A stretch of DNA of 64,000 nucleotides from Scylla paramamosain (taxonomy: Eukaryota > Arthropoda > Malacostraca > Decapoda > Portunidae), in the NCBI RefSeq assembly GCF_035594125.1, contig NW_026973700.1, positions 265,001-329,000 on the forward strand, written 5' to 3'. Under the pieces are notes generated by a model. It did not search any database and was not told the DNA's origin. It was given only the letters and a program-made list of their open reading frames with translations. A program made the translations under genes and the position numbers. This document shows positions 24,990 to 36,494 of the stretch, in pieces; the stretch's first letter is position 1; each line of letters starts with the position of its first letter.

Positions 24990-25150
24990 TTACGTAGAGA
25001 ACGCTACCTCATTGATATCGAATTTCATTTCACACTTTTCTGTCCAATCATACTTTCTATCCAGTCCTGTCTTATCTTCGTAATTTGGTGTCATTCGCAA
25101 ATTTACTGACGTCACTACTTACTAGTAATTCCGGAATATAATGATGCTAA
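23845..25150. other. Non-coding with short microsatellites
   Basis: (CA)n 24169-24195, (ATT)n with ATC interruptions about 24590-24638, (CT)n 24943-24986. No supported exon. Confidence 0.5.
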
Positions 25151-25154
25151 TAAT

Positions 25155-25291
25155 GGAGGAGGAGGTGAGAAGAAACACAAGTGCTGGGAGGATAGTTTAT
25201 TCCCGACTAGCTTCGCACAAGCTTCTTCAGGGGAACTAGTCGGGAATAAACTCACCTCCCAACACTTGTATTTCTTCTCACCTCCTCCTCC
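25155..25291. repeat. Imperfect inverted repeat, 56-bp arms, 25-bp loop
   Basis: Arm 1 25155-25210 (ggaggaggaggtgagaag ... cccgactag) is the near-exact reverse complement of arm 2 25236-25291 (ctagtcggg ... cttctcacctcctcctcc), with a few mismatches. Either strand can form a long hairpin. It may be a foldback/MITE-type element or just an inverted duplication. No flanking target-site duplication was recognised. Confidence 0.9.
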
Positions 25292-25312
25292 AGCTTGTCG
25301 GAATGTCTGAAC

Positions 25313-25318
25313 AACAAC

Positions 25319-25351
<33 letters not shown>

Positions 25352-25640
25352 TAATAATAATAACAATAATTATAATAATAATAATAAGAAGAAGAAGAAA
25401 AAGAAGCGGAAGAACAAAAAACAAGAAGAAGAAGAAGAAGAAGAAGAAAAAGAAGAAGCAGAAGAAGAAGAATTATAATATTAATAAGAAGAAAAAGAAG
25501 AAGCGGAAGAACAAAAAACAAGAAGAAGAAGAAGAAGAAGAAGAAGAAGAAGAAGAAGAAAAGAAAAAAGAAGAAGCAGAAGAAGAAAAGAAGAAAAAGA
25601 TGATGATGAAGAAGAAGGAAAAAATAAATAAATAAATAAA
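25313..25640. repeat. (AAT)n and imperfect (GAA)n purine tract
   Basis: AAT units (25318-25390) pass into about 240 bp of AAG/AAGAAGAAG interrupted by AGCGGAAGAACAAAAAACAAG, which itself occurs twice (about 25403 and 25502). The plus strand is almost pure purine. Confidence 0.92.
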
Positions 25641-25888
25641 CAAATGAAAATAACAATGAATTCAAGGACATTAGTTACTCATATAACTTCTAAGATTTGT
25701 TCTAGAGCAGACATAAAGTGATCTGAAAAAAATAAATAAATGCAGCAGCTCAGTGATCCAAGACGGAGGGCAGTCCGATGTGCTACTGACAGACTGCGAA
25801 ATTACTTCCACACACGAGCAGACAAAATGTGAACAAACTTGTAACTTTAAAACTTTTTTCCCTAAACCCTTGAAACAGCTATTCTTTG

Positions 25889-26014
25889 TCAAATGAACGG
25901 TTGCCACTCAACACTGAAGAACCAGTGCCAGGACCTGCTGAAGCTGTCGGTGGTGTTCCCAGTTTTTACAAGTCTATCAAGACGGCTGCCATTCCTACGA
26001 TGCTCACTCTGAGC
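25889..26014 (-). CDS. Possible terminal exon, minus strand
   Basis: Acceptor ctttctttcag, then 41 codons (AQSEHRRNGSRLDRLVK ... SWHWFFSVEWQPF) to TGA at 25891-25889. The composition is protein-like, but no partner exon and no family were found. It could be a chance frame. Confidence 0.2.
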   Translation of the reverse strand, partial: AQSEHRRNGSRLDRLVKTGNTTDSFSRSWHWFFSVEWQPFI

Positions 26015-26985
26015 CTGAAAGAAAGAAAAGGAACAAACGCAGAAGGAAAACCTTGGAAGTAATATAAAGCGATATATGGAAGAAACAAAGATGTAAATAT
26101 TTGCCATCATGCTTACCACGTCATCAATATTCTCCTAATTATTATAAATTCTTGTTATAGTTACAATAATGTTGGAAGAGAGATTTATAGTTACAATAAT
26201 GCTGGAAGAGAGAATTAATAAGAAGCAGCTACAAGGAGCCAGTAGGCTAGTAGTAGTAGTGACAATGTGCATATAAAGTATACACACTAAAATCAATTTC
26301 CAATTATTTATTTTATTTATTTTTTCTTAAGCCCCAGTTAAATCTGCACACACATGTGCACTCTCTTTTTTTTTATGCTGCTGCTGCTTCACTTTCTTCT
26401 TCTTCTTAAAGCCACACCTTCCTGTTATGGCAAAACAGCCCCTCCAAACAAACCTTCCACACACCGTGCCTTCTCTCTCCTCACCCTTCACGCCCCAAAC
26501 CTGCGATCCCTTCCTCACCATCTCTCTTCACTCAATCTACAAATGTCTTGTCGCACCGATGAGGATCACAATAAGTATTTAATTTTAAAATCGTTTTATA
26601 CGATAAAAAGTTTGTTTACCCCAACGTCCAGCTCTCGTAGCAGGAGGGGGTGAGGATCGCACAGAACAGGGCGAGGTTCCCCAGGTGGGACTCAGCCCAG
26701 CAGTATGCCTGCACCAGGGCAGAGTCGGCCGCTGCCAGGGACGACTAAACTACCAGTTCAGGGAGAGTCACGAGGCAAGCCACCAGGGAACAGCAAAAGT
26801 AGAATAAACTAAGAGAAAATCTGACGCATCCTCACACAATAAAGACGCGATGGACGTCATCCACTTCGTGAAGGGCGTCCTTCAGTGAAAACACAGAACA
26901 TTGGAAAGGAGACCGTCAAATGAAAAGAAGGAGTACTCCTGAACCACAGCACCTCAGTGGAGGGAGAATGATATTGGAAGTCAAT
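26015..26985. other. Non-coding
   Basis: A short tandem duplication at about 26155-26215 ('ttatagttacaataatg-tggaagagagatt' twice). Otherwise no feature supported. Confidence 0.45.
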
Positions 26986-26987
26986 TC

Positions 26988-29900
26988 TGCGGGACGGGCA
27001 GGTGTCCACCACCACCACCTGTCCTGCAGGATAGGTATCCACCGCCACGACCATCACCTGTCCTGCAGGGCGGGTATACACCGCCACCACCTGTCCTGTA
27101 GGACGGATATCCACCGCCATGACCATCACCTGTCCTGCAGGGCAGGTATATACCGCCACCACCTGTCCTGTAGGACGGATATCCACCGCCATGACCATCA
27201 CCTGTCCTGAAGGACGGGTATCCACCGCCACCACCTGTCCTGTAGGACAGGTATCCACCGCCACCACCTGACCTGTAGGACGGGTATCCACCGCCATCAC
27301 TTGTCCTGTAGGACGGGTATAAACCGCGACGACCATCACCTGTCATGCTGGACGGGTATCCACCGCCATGAATATCACCTGTCCTGCAGGACGGGTATCC
27401 ACCGCCACCATCTGTCCTTGTAGGACGTGTATTCACCGCCACCACCTGTCCTGTACGAAGGGTATCTACCGCCACCACTGTCCTGCAGGGCGGGTATCCA
27501 CCGCCACCGCCTGCCCTGCAGGACGAGTATCCACCGCCACCACCTGTCCTGCTGGACGGGTATTCACCGCCACTACCTGTCATGCTGGAAGGTTATCCAC
27601 GGCCACCACCTGTCCTGCGGGACGGGTATTCACTGCCATCACCTGTCCTGCTGGACTGGTATTCAATGCCATCACCTGTCCTGCTAGACGGGTATCCACC
27701 GCCATGACCACCACCTGTCCAGCTGGACGGGCATCCACCGCCACGACCTGTCCTGCTGGATGGGTATCCACTGCCACCACCTATCCTGCTGGACGGGTAT
27801 CTATTGCCACCATCTGTCCTGCAGGGCGGGTACCCACCATACTCGCCGCCATGACCATCACCTATCCTGCTGGACGGGTATCCACCGCCATGACTGCCAC
27901 CTGTCCTGCTGGACGGGTATTCCCTGCCACCACTTGTCCTGCTGGAAGGGTATCCACCGCCATGACCATCACCTGTCGTGCTGGACGGGTATCCACCGCC
28001 ACCACTTGTCCTGCTGGACGAGTGTCCACCGCCATGATCATCACCTGTCCTGCTGGATGGGTATCTACCGCCATGACCATCACCTGTCCTGCTGAACGGG
28101 TATCCACCGCCACCACCTGTCCTGCAGGGCGGGTATCCACCGCCGTGACTATCACCTGTCCTGCTGGACGGGTATCCACAGCCACCACCTGTCATGAAGG
28201 CCGGGTATCCACCGCCATGACCATCACCTGTCCTGCTGGACAGGTATCCACCGCCACAACCTGTCCTGCAGGGCGGGTATTCATTACCATCACCTATCCT
28301 GCTGGACAGGAATCCACCGCCACCACCTGTCTTGCTGGACGGGTATCCACCGCCACCACCTGTCCTGCTGGACGGGTATTCACCGCCACTACCTGTCATG
28401 CTGGAAGGTTATCCACGGCCACCACCTGTCCTGCGGGACGGGTATTCACTGCCATCACCTGTCCTGCTAGACTGGTATTCAATGCCATCACCTGTCCTGC
28501 TAGACGGGTATCCACCGCCATGACCACCACCTGTCCAGCTGGACAGCCATCCACCGCCACCACCTGTCCTGCTGGACGGGTATCCACTGCCACCACCTGT
28601 CCTGCTGGACGGGTATCTATTGCCACCATCTGTCCTGCAGGGCGGGTATCCACCATACCCGCCGCCATGACCATCACCTATCCTGCTGGACGGGTATCCA
28701 CCGCCATGACTACCACCTGTCCTGCTGGATGGGTATCCACCGCCACCACCTGTCCTGCTGGATGGTTATGCAGAGCCACCACCTGTCTTGCTGGACGGGT
28801 ATCCACCGCCATGACCATCACCTGTCGTGCTGGACGGGTATCCACTGCCACTACTTGTCCTGCTGGACGAGTGTCCACCGCCATGACCATCACCTGTCCT
28901 GCTGGATGGGTATCCACCGCCATGACCATCACCTGCCCTGCTGAACGGGTATCCACCGCCACCACCTGTCCTGCAGGGCGGGTATCCACCGCCATGACCA
29001 TCACCTGTCCTGCTGGACGGGTATCCACCGCCACCACCTGTCCTGCAGGGCGGGTATCCATTACCACCACCTATCCTGCTGGACAGGAATCCACCGCCAC
29101 CACCTGTCCTGCTGGACGGGTATCCACCGCCACCACCTGTCTTGCTGGATGGGTATCCACCGCCATGACCATCACCTGTCCTCCTGGACAGTCATCCACC
29201 GCCACCACCTGTCCTGCTGCACGGGTATCCACTGCCACCACCTGTCCTGCTGGACGGGTATCCTTTGCCACCACCTGTCCTGCAGGCCGGGTATCCACTG
29301 CCTTGACCATCACCTGTCCTGCTGGACGGGTATCCACCGCCACCGCCTGCCCTGCAGGACGAGTGTCCACCGCCACCACCTGTCCTGCATTCACCTCCAC
29401 TACTTGTCCTGCTGGAAGGTTATCCTCGGCCACCACCCGTCCCGCGGGACGGATATTCACTGCCATCGCCTGTCCTGCGGGTATTCACTGCCATCACCTG
29501 GACGGGTATCCACCGCCATGACCACCACCTGTCCTGCTGGACGGGCATCCACCGCCACCACCTGTCCTGCTGGACGGGTTTCCACTGCCACCACCTGTCC
29601 TGCTGGACGGGTATCCATTGCCACCATCTGTCCTGCAGGCCGGGTATCCACCACCATGACTATCACCTATCCTGTTGGACGGGTATTCACCGCCACCACC
29701 TGTCTTGCTGGACGGGTATCCACCACCATGACTACCACCTATCCTGCTGGACGGGTATCCACCGCCATGACTACCACCTGTCCTGCTGGACGGGTATCCA
29801 CTGCCACCACCTTTCCTGCTGGACGGGTATCCATTGCCACCACCTGTCCTGCAGGCCGGGTATCCACCGCCATGACCATCACCTATTCTGCTGGACGGGT

Positions 29901-31712
29901 ATCCACCGCCACCACCTGTCTTGCTGGACGGGTATCCACCGCCATGACCATCACCTGTCCTGCTGGACGGGTATCTACCGCCACCGCTGTCCTGGAGAGC
30001 GGGTATCTACTGCCACCGCCTGTCCTGCAGGACAAGTATTCACCGCCACCACCTGTCCTGCTGGACGGGTATTCACCGCCACTACCTGTCATGCTGGAAG
30101 GTTATCCACGGCCACCACCTGTCCTGCGGGACGGGTATTCACTGCCATCACCTGTCCTGCTGGACGAATATTCATTGCCATCACCTGTCCTGCTGGACGG
30201 GTATTCACTGCCATCACCTGTCCTGCTGGACGGGTAATCACTGACACCACCTCTCCTGCTAAACGGGCATCCACCGCCACCACCTGTCCTGCTGGACGGG
30301 TATTCACTGCCACCACCTGTCCTGCTGGATGGGCATCCACCGCCACCACCTGTCCTGCTGGACGGGTATCCCCTGCCACCACTTGTCCTACTGGACGGGT
30401 ATCCACCGCCATGACCATCACCTGTCGTGCTGGACGGGTATCCACCACCACCACTTGTCCTGCTGGACGAGTGTCCACCGCCATGACCATCACCTGTCCT
30501 GCTGGATGGGTATCTACCGCCATGACTATCACCTGTCCTGCTGAACGGGTATCCACCGCCACCACCTGTCCTGCAGGGCGGGTATCCACCGCCGTGACTA
30601 TCACCTGTCCTGCTGGACGGGTATCCACAGCCACCACCTGTCCTGAAGGCCGAGTATCCACCGCCTTGACCATCACCTGTGCTGCTGGACGGGTATCCAC
30701 CGCCACCACCTGTCCTGCAGGGCGGGTATCCATTACCACCACCTATCCTGCTGGACAGGAATCCACCGCCACCACTTGTCTTGCTGGACGCGTATCCACA
30801 GCCACCACCTGTCCTGCTGGACGGGTATTCACCGCCACTACCTGTCATGCTGGAAGGTTATCCACGGCCACCACCTGTCCTGCGGGACGGGTATTCACTG
30901 CCATCACCTGTCCTGCTGGACTGGTATTCAATGCCATCACCTGTCCTGCTAGACGGGTATCCACCGCCATGACCACCACCTGTCCAGCTGGACGGGCATC
31001 CACTGCCACCACCTGTCCTACTGGACGGGTATCCACTGCCACCGCCTGTCCTGCTGGACGGGTATCTATTGCCACCATCTGTCCTTCAGGGCGGGTATCC
31101 ACCATACCCGCCGCCATGACCATCACCTATCCTGCTGGACGGGTATCCATCGCCATGACTGCCACCTGTCCTACTGGACTGGTATCCACCGCCATGACTA
31201 CCACCTGTCCTGCTGGACGGGTATCCACCGCCACCACCTGTCTTGCAGGGCGGGTATCCACCGCCACGACCATCATCTGTCTTGCTGGAAGGGTATTCAC
31301 CGCCATGACTACCACCTGTCCTGCTGGATGGGTATCCACCGCCACCCTGCTGGATGGTTATGCAGAGCCACCACCTGTCTTGCTGGACGGGTATCCACCG
31401 CCATGACTACCACCTGTCCTGCTGAACGGGTATCCGCCGCCACCACTTGTCCTGCTGGACGAGTGTCCACCGCCATGACCATCACCTGTCCTGCTGGATG
31501 GGTATCCTCCGCCATGACCATCACCTGTCCTGCTGAACGGGTATCCACCGCCACGACCTGTCCTGCAGGGCGGGTATCCACCGCCATGACCATCACCTGT
31601 TCTGCTGGACGGGTATCCACCGCCACCACCTGTCCTGCAGGGCGGGTATTCATTACCACCAACTATCCTGCTGGACACGAATGCACCGCCACCACCTGTC
31701 TTTCTGGACGGA
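26988..31712. repeat. 4.7-kb minisatellite, 33- and 39-bp units with higher-order blocks
   Basis: Basic unit 'cacctgtcctgctggacgggtatccaccgcc' plus 'ac' (33 bp) or plus 'atgaccat' (39 bp), well over 100 copies, diverged by point changes. Because units are multiples of 3 and contain few stops, long frames open on both strands: plus (CPAGRVSTATT type, 717 codons at 27368-29521) and minus (VDTRPAGQVVA and GGGYPSSRTGDG types). No start context, signal or conserved domain argues for translation. A marker unit with 'catgctggaaggttatccac' recurs at 27581, 28397, about 29408 (variant), 30090 and 30846, showing higher-order blocks of about 680-1010 bp. Confidence 0.93.
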
Positions 31713-31953
31713 TAATGCCACCTGACTAGGAAAATAAAATTAGGTGAGGTACATGCCGGGATGGCAATACTCTGTACGAATGTCAAATGAGAAAATTTTG
31801 TATGTTGTTATAAATAGTGTGTTTTCACTCGTGTAAATCAGTCTCTCTGAGGATGGCTATTCAGCCGAAACGTTAGAGATTAAAAGAATCCTAACTCCTC
31901 CCTGGGTTTTTATCCCCCTTCCTAAACCCAACTACTTGTCAACATGAACAGTT

Positions 31954-32091
<138 letters not shown>

Positions 32092-32202
32092 CAAGTTTGA
32101 GATTAATATTTCAGGAGATTGGCAAACCTGTTGACTGATATTTTGTATTTTTTTTTTTTTTTTTTTTTTGTGATTTTACAGAGTTGAACAGGTATCATCA
32201 AA

Positions 32203-32271
32203 ATGGATGAATTTCGTAGTGGACAGTGGGACGAGGACTTATTCGATGACTCTGAAAGATCCAGACTTTAA
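32203..32271 (+). other. Possible first exon or upstream ORF of the recombinase gene
   Basis: ATG with context aaaATGG opens MDEFRSGQWDEDLFDDSE and stops at TAA immediately before a perfect donor AAC|GTAAGT. The acidic aromatic peptide looks authentic, so either this is a first coding exon with a stop lesion or a short upstream ORF. Confidence 0.35.
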
Positions 32272-32336
32272 CGTAAGTCATTCGAAAGGAAAAGAAAAGG
32301 TGACTGAGTGAAAGAAAAGAGGATGTGGTTCTTAAA

Positions 32337-33098
32337 ATGAGAAAAAAAAGAAAAATGAGGAAACGCAAACGTAGTGCAGAGCCACAGCCTTCCTGCTCTT
32401 ACTGGGGAGAAGGCAGTGCCAGTGGCGCACGATTCAGTGAAAGTGAGACTGAGGTGGAGGAGCAGGAGGAGGAGGAGGAGGAGCAGGAAGGGGAAGAGGA
32501 GGATGAGGAGAGAGATTATAATGAACTCAAACAAAAGTGCCTCGAAATTCCCTCAAGTGCCAGTTACAAGGCAAAGGGAGAGAGAAAAAAAGCCCTGAAG
32601 GAAAAAATGGAGGATGTTATGAGCGCTCAAACTCCAGATGAAATAAAGTCCATGTACGTGGTGAAAGTTGACAACCTAAGGAAAGAAGCCTTGGCTCTTG
32701 AAAATAAAAGGGAGCACCATATAGCAACCAACAAGGACTTCTGGTCCATTGTGGTCAAAAGCCTCCCGGGGGTGAAGAAGCGTGACTTTACTCAAGTACG
32801 AGAATTAAAAGTTAAAGGCCGCAAAATTGTCTCGTGCCCGATGCCATTCTGTATTGGCAAAGTAAAAGATATGACCAGACATCTCTGCCAAGTCCACGGT
32901 GTGGTGAGCGCCGTGGAACAACGGAACTTGATGAAGAAGACTGGAGTTACTACTCCAAAGGCCGATAGCACCCCCAGGAGGAAGTCCCTTCATCGATGTT
33001 CTGTATGCGACAATGTGTTGAATAGGATCGACTCGCACCTTGTCAGCAAACATGGGCTGAAGCGTGGTACTGTCCGCTTCAAAGAGCTTCTCAGTGCG
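32337..33098 (+). CDS. Zinc-finger N-terminal exon of a Crypton-like recombinase gene
   Basis: Open 254 codons from ATG 32337 to a strong donor (GCG|GTAAGT, phase 0). Order: very basic N-terminus (KKRKMRKRKRS, possible NLS), a Glu-rich acidic run (about residues 41-62), helical region, then two zinc-finger-like modules. The first is CPMPFCIGKVKDMTRHLCQV (C-x4-C-x9-H-x4-H type); the second is CSVCDNVLNRIDSHLVSKH (Cx2C...HxxxxH). An N-terminal DNA-binding part ahead of a tyrosine recombinase fits a transposon-derived integrase that recognises its own ends. The start could be slightly upstream if the exon at 32203 is joined by splicing. No lesion inside this exon. Confidence 0.7.
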
Positions 33099-33185
33099 GT
33101 AAGTACTAGCTAGTATTACTGCTATTTTTTTATTGATCTGTACCAATTGATACCCATTAACTACTCTTGTGTCTTTCTTTTGCAG

Positions 33186-34337
33186 TCCATGCTTACTAAA
33201 GGAGACCAGGAGGAAGAGCCTCTTGACGCACAGGATCCAGATTTGGGAAAAAAGTTATTCAAGGTTTTCCTTGAACGCTACAAGCGATGCCTGCAAAATA
33301 CCTCAGCCCTGAGCCATAACTCAATTGAGCTTAGCGTCTGAATCATCTCGGACGTTATAAAATATTCCTTTAAAGTTCAAAAGGATAGTTTCCAAGAGAA
33401 GGCGCTAATAAACGTCTTCCTCAATCTTGGAAACGACGAAAGCTTCCTGAAGAGGAGAGCAGGCACCCTATCTGGCAGCTACTGCTGTAACATTATCTTT
33501 ACATGCATCAGGGTACTTGAGTATTTGAAGTATCAGTATGAAGAGCTACCTCGAGCCCAAGAGGCAGATTATGCTTTGAAAAATCTCCTCAAGAGGTACC
33601 AAAAGGTCGAGAAGAAAGAGAGAGCAGCGTCTCGAGAGAGGAAAGCTGGGAATGTGCTGTCCTCCGACGAGATCAAAAACATCTCAAGATCTTCCTCTGT
33701 AAAAGTGGTTCTTCAGAACGCTGCCAACTCCCTTGAGGATGAGAGCCTCCGTCCCATAACAGTTTCAAGCTTTATTAAGCTGAGGGACGCTCTCATAATC
33801 AGTTTTCTTGTTCCATCTCTGAGAAGAGCTCAAGAATTTACCGAGTTCACAGTACAAGAGTGTAATGAACGGTCTCATACAGAAGAAGAGACCTTCAGAA
33901 AAATAAAAGTACACAAAACAATGAGTTATGGCGCCGCCGACATTGTACTAAAATAATGTCGAGGAGAAGGCGCTTAAGGCCTACATGCTGTATGCAAGGC
34001 CTATAATAACTACTTGTCAGTTGGATTCTTGCCCAGTATTTATCCCCTCCAGCACTTCCAGAGGTCGGAACTACTGCTGCGGGAAAATGCACATTTCAAA
34101 TATCACCTCCATTCTCCGGAAGCTCTGCCTGAAGGCGGGAGTAGTTTCCAGGAGTGTGAATACAAGGATGCTGAGGAGATCTACTCCTCTGCTTAGAAGA
34201 TCAATAAAGATCCTGCTTTCAGGCAGGAATTCTCAACTAGCAGGTCACAGTTATGAGACTGCTAGACGGTATTACGCCATATACGACACAAGAGACCAAG
34301 CTCGAAATGATGTCAGCAAGCTTGAGGAGTATAGGGA
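33186..34337 (+). pseudogene. Tyrosine recombinase catalytic exon, two lesions
   Basis: Acceptor tttcttttgcag, phase 0, joins the zinc-finger exon. Reads a helical core-binding domain (LFKVFLERYKRCLQ ... VFLNLGNDESFLKRRAG ... LEYLKYQYEELP) and then the catalytic domain: SLRRAQEFTEFTV (Arg I, about 33820), KIKVHKTMSYGAADIV (beta-hairpin Lys/His region), NTRMLRRS (Arg II region), QLAGHSYETARRYYAIYD (His then Tyr nucleophile, about 34240-34285). This R-K-R-H-Y set is that of tyrosine recombinases of the Crypton kind, with no reverse transcriptase nearby. Lesions: TGA at 33339-33341, with the same frame resuming at once, and one extra nucleotide near 33950 that ends the frame at 33956 before the second half resumes in the next frame. 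It ends at donor GA|GTAAGT. Confidence 0.75.
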
Positions 34338-34449
34338 GTAAGTAACTGCCTATTTCCCTCTGATATATTGAGTGCATATGTATCTGAATATTGAATACAC
34401 ACGTCTCTGATCTTTATCAATGAACTAACTCATTTACCATTCCCATCAG

Positions 34450-35121
34450 AAGTGGAATCCCTATAACCCCATTCTCCCAAGAGGCGGAGGCGGAGACGGA
34501 GACAGAGTTAGAGATGGCTGCTGATGAGGAGGGAATAATGCCTGAATTAACAGATGAACAGTAAGTATTTACCTTACCGTCATCTATGATATGACCCTTG
34601 ATCACTTTACATGCTGGATCTTGATAATTATTATCTTCTCTTCCACAGGATGGAAGAAGGGAATCGGGATGAGGCTGCTGCACCAGAAAGGTCTCTGGAA
34701 GTCGACTCGTCTGAGGCGATGGAGGAAACTTTCGTGGCTCCTCTCCCACCCCCTGCAATAAGGCAAGTAATGTGGCTGCTATTATTTATGCACGTCTCAC
34801 ATCTCACACGTTTGCCCTGTATTTTACTAACCTCTTGCTCTGTCTTTTGTTAACAGGACGGAAGCAGTTCAAGCTTCACCCACGAAAAGTTTGGTGTCCT
34901 CGGTAAGCTCACGGCCAGTGACTTACCCTTCAGATATTTCCTTCCTCGAGGAGAGCGAGGAGGAGGAGGAGGATGCCTTGCCTCCTAATCAATTTTATGA
35001 CATGATTGTCTCCGAGCAGAAAGCTCAATCAGCCAAGACAGGCTTAAAAACTTTCCGCTGGGAAGTGCTGCGGAGCCAGCTGGCTTTGAAACATCCATAT
35101 TTTCAGAGTCACTCAAAATAA
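34450..35121 (+). pseudogene. C-terminal exons of the recombinase gene (acidic tail)
   Basis: Three further exons, all phase-compatible: 34450-34560 (SGIPITPFSQEAEAETETE; ends CA|GTAAGT), 34649-34762 (MEEGNRDEAAAPERS; ends AG|GCAAGT, a GC-AG intron) and 34857-35121 (TEAVQASPTKSLVSS, acidic EESEEEEED, then FRWEVLRSQLALKHPYF). TAA at 35119-35121 is followed without a gap by protein-like sequence in the same frame (EIRSRYKYIKSHLKKAK, then a stop at 35173), so it may be a third lesion rather than the true end. Such intron-rich architecture is unusual for a DNA transposon and hints at a domesticated or host-spliced gene that later decayed. Confidence 0.6.
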
Positions 35122-35179
35122 GAGATCCGCAGCCGCTATAAGTATATAAAGTCCCACCTAAAGAAGGCAAAGTAAAAGA

Positions 35180-36250
35180 CTCTTCCCATCAAGAACGGAG
35201 TTATAATAGAGCTACTGGCGAAGGTACTCCGAGATCAAAAACCTAATGAGTGTGAGAGGGAATCGCAAGGTCACTTGGAAGACCCTCTATGTGAAAAACA
35301 AGGCATCAGATTTGGTCACGCACCCCGATGGCTAAATCTTCCTTTAATGCCTCGTTTTAATTTCAATAATCGAGCCTCGCTCGATTTTTTTCTATGTAGC
35401 GAATGAACCAGTGACATAACTGCCCTATGTATGCAGAATCTCATTGAAATCGCTCGGATAATTACTGAGATAGAGTACATAAACCACTAAAATAGCTGTA
35501 TTATATAGGCAAAATATCATTGAAAATATTCCTCTTCTTGTAATACAGCATTCTATAGGCAAAGTGTCATTGAAAATCTTCCATTTTTCGCCTTTTTCTT
35601 CTCCATATTTTTCTTAAACTTCCTCTTCTTCCTTCTTTTTCCTCTTCGTTAAGTAGCAAAATGACAAAATTCAAGTGCGGGTACTTCAAGACTGGTCCGT
35701 CGGACTTGATGGGATAGGTGTCGGTCTTGATGATTTACCTTTTTTTAAAATTTTGGTAACATCCTGAAATAATTTTTTGAACAAATTTGTCAAATTTCAC
35801 TTTCGGTCAAAATGCGCAAGACTTGATTTTTCTCAAAAATAAAAAATGCTACCTAACATGGGGTAAAATTTTTGTCAATTCAAGACTGACGTTCCTGAAC
35901 TGAAAAAAAAAAAAAAAACCGCGTAAGTGAAAGTGCTTATCAAGACCGAGTACGTACTCAGTGTTAGGTGTTCCTGTCCCAGCTGCTGCCACCTCAACCC
36001 TGGAGAGACCTGACATGACCTGAACCAGCTGAGCGTTACAGTATGACGATAGGAGATTGTCACGCACCTGTCGACTGTGAACGTGACAAATGAGGGACAG
36101 TAACAGCCAACACGGAGTACTAATAAAACTGAATTCATTATACTTTCATTTTCACCTTCCCTCGCCCCCACCCAGCTCTTGCAGATACATCAAGCCCTCC
36201 CCCCAACACAACCACCGCCACCAAGAACACACCATTATCCACTGGCAAAC
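35180..36250. other. Non-coding
   Basis: No exon supported. A short palindrome aatcgag-cctcg-ctcgatt lies near 35368. A repeated phrase 'ataggcaaa-tatcattgaaaat-ttcc' occurs near 35500 and 35553. Confidence 0.45.
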
Positions 36251-36280
36251 AGAATAATCACAAAACAACACTGACCTTAC

Positions 36281-36345
36281 CTGGGCGGCGGACGGAGGTA
36301 GAGAAGGCGACGCAGCTAGAGTCAGGCGTTAGTCCACATCTGCTG
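36281..36345 (-). other. Candidate 5' non-coding exon, minus strand
   Basis: CpG-rich segment with a strong donor on the minus strand (CCCAG|GTAAGG, boundary 36281/36280). It could start a minus-strand transcript toward lower coordinates. No coding sequence could be assigned. Confidence 0.25.
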
Positions 36346-36494
36346 AAGCTTCGGAACTTTCTCGCTATCTCGAACGCTTCAATGCCTTGTTTTTTTTTTG
36401 TTTTTTTTTCATATCAGAGGGACACCGGGCTGAGGCAACAAAAGGGAAGAAAAGAAAATACCTCCACTACTTTTAACAAACCCGCGCTAAAGTT

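Noticed and set aside
27368..29521. 717-codon open frame as a real protein gene
   Set aside because: It is produced by 33/39-bp repeat units without stops. Other frames on both strands are equally open, and there is no start context, domain or splice signal. Kept as a repeat only.
26988..31712. CRISPR-like array
   Set aside because: Repeats are adjacent and diverged without unique spacers, and the context is eukaryotic. It is a minisatellite.
32323..32339. ATG at 32323 as start of the zinc-finger protein
   Set aside because: It opens a five-codon frame only (ends TGA). The ATG at 32337 is in the long frame.
35368..35386. Palindrome aatcgagcctcgctcgatt as a terminator or att site
   Set aside because: Short, single, and in eukaryotic context. 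No second copy was found near the other end of the recombinase gene.
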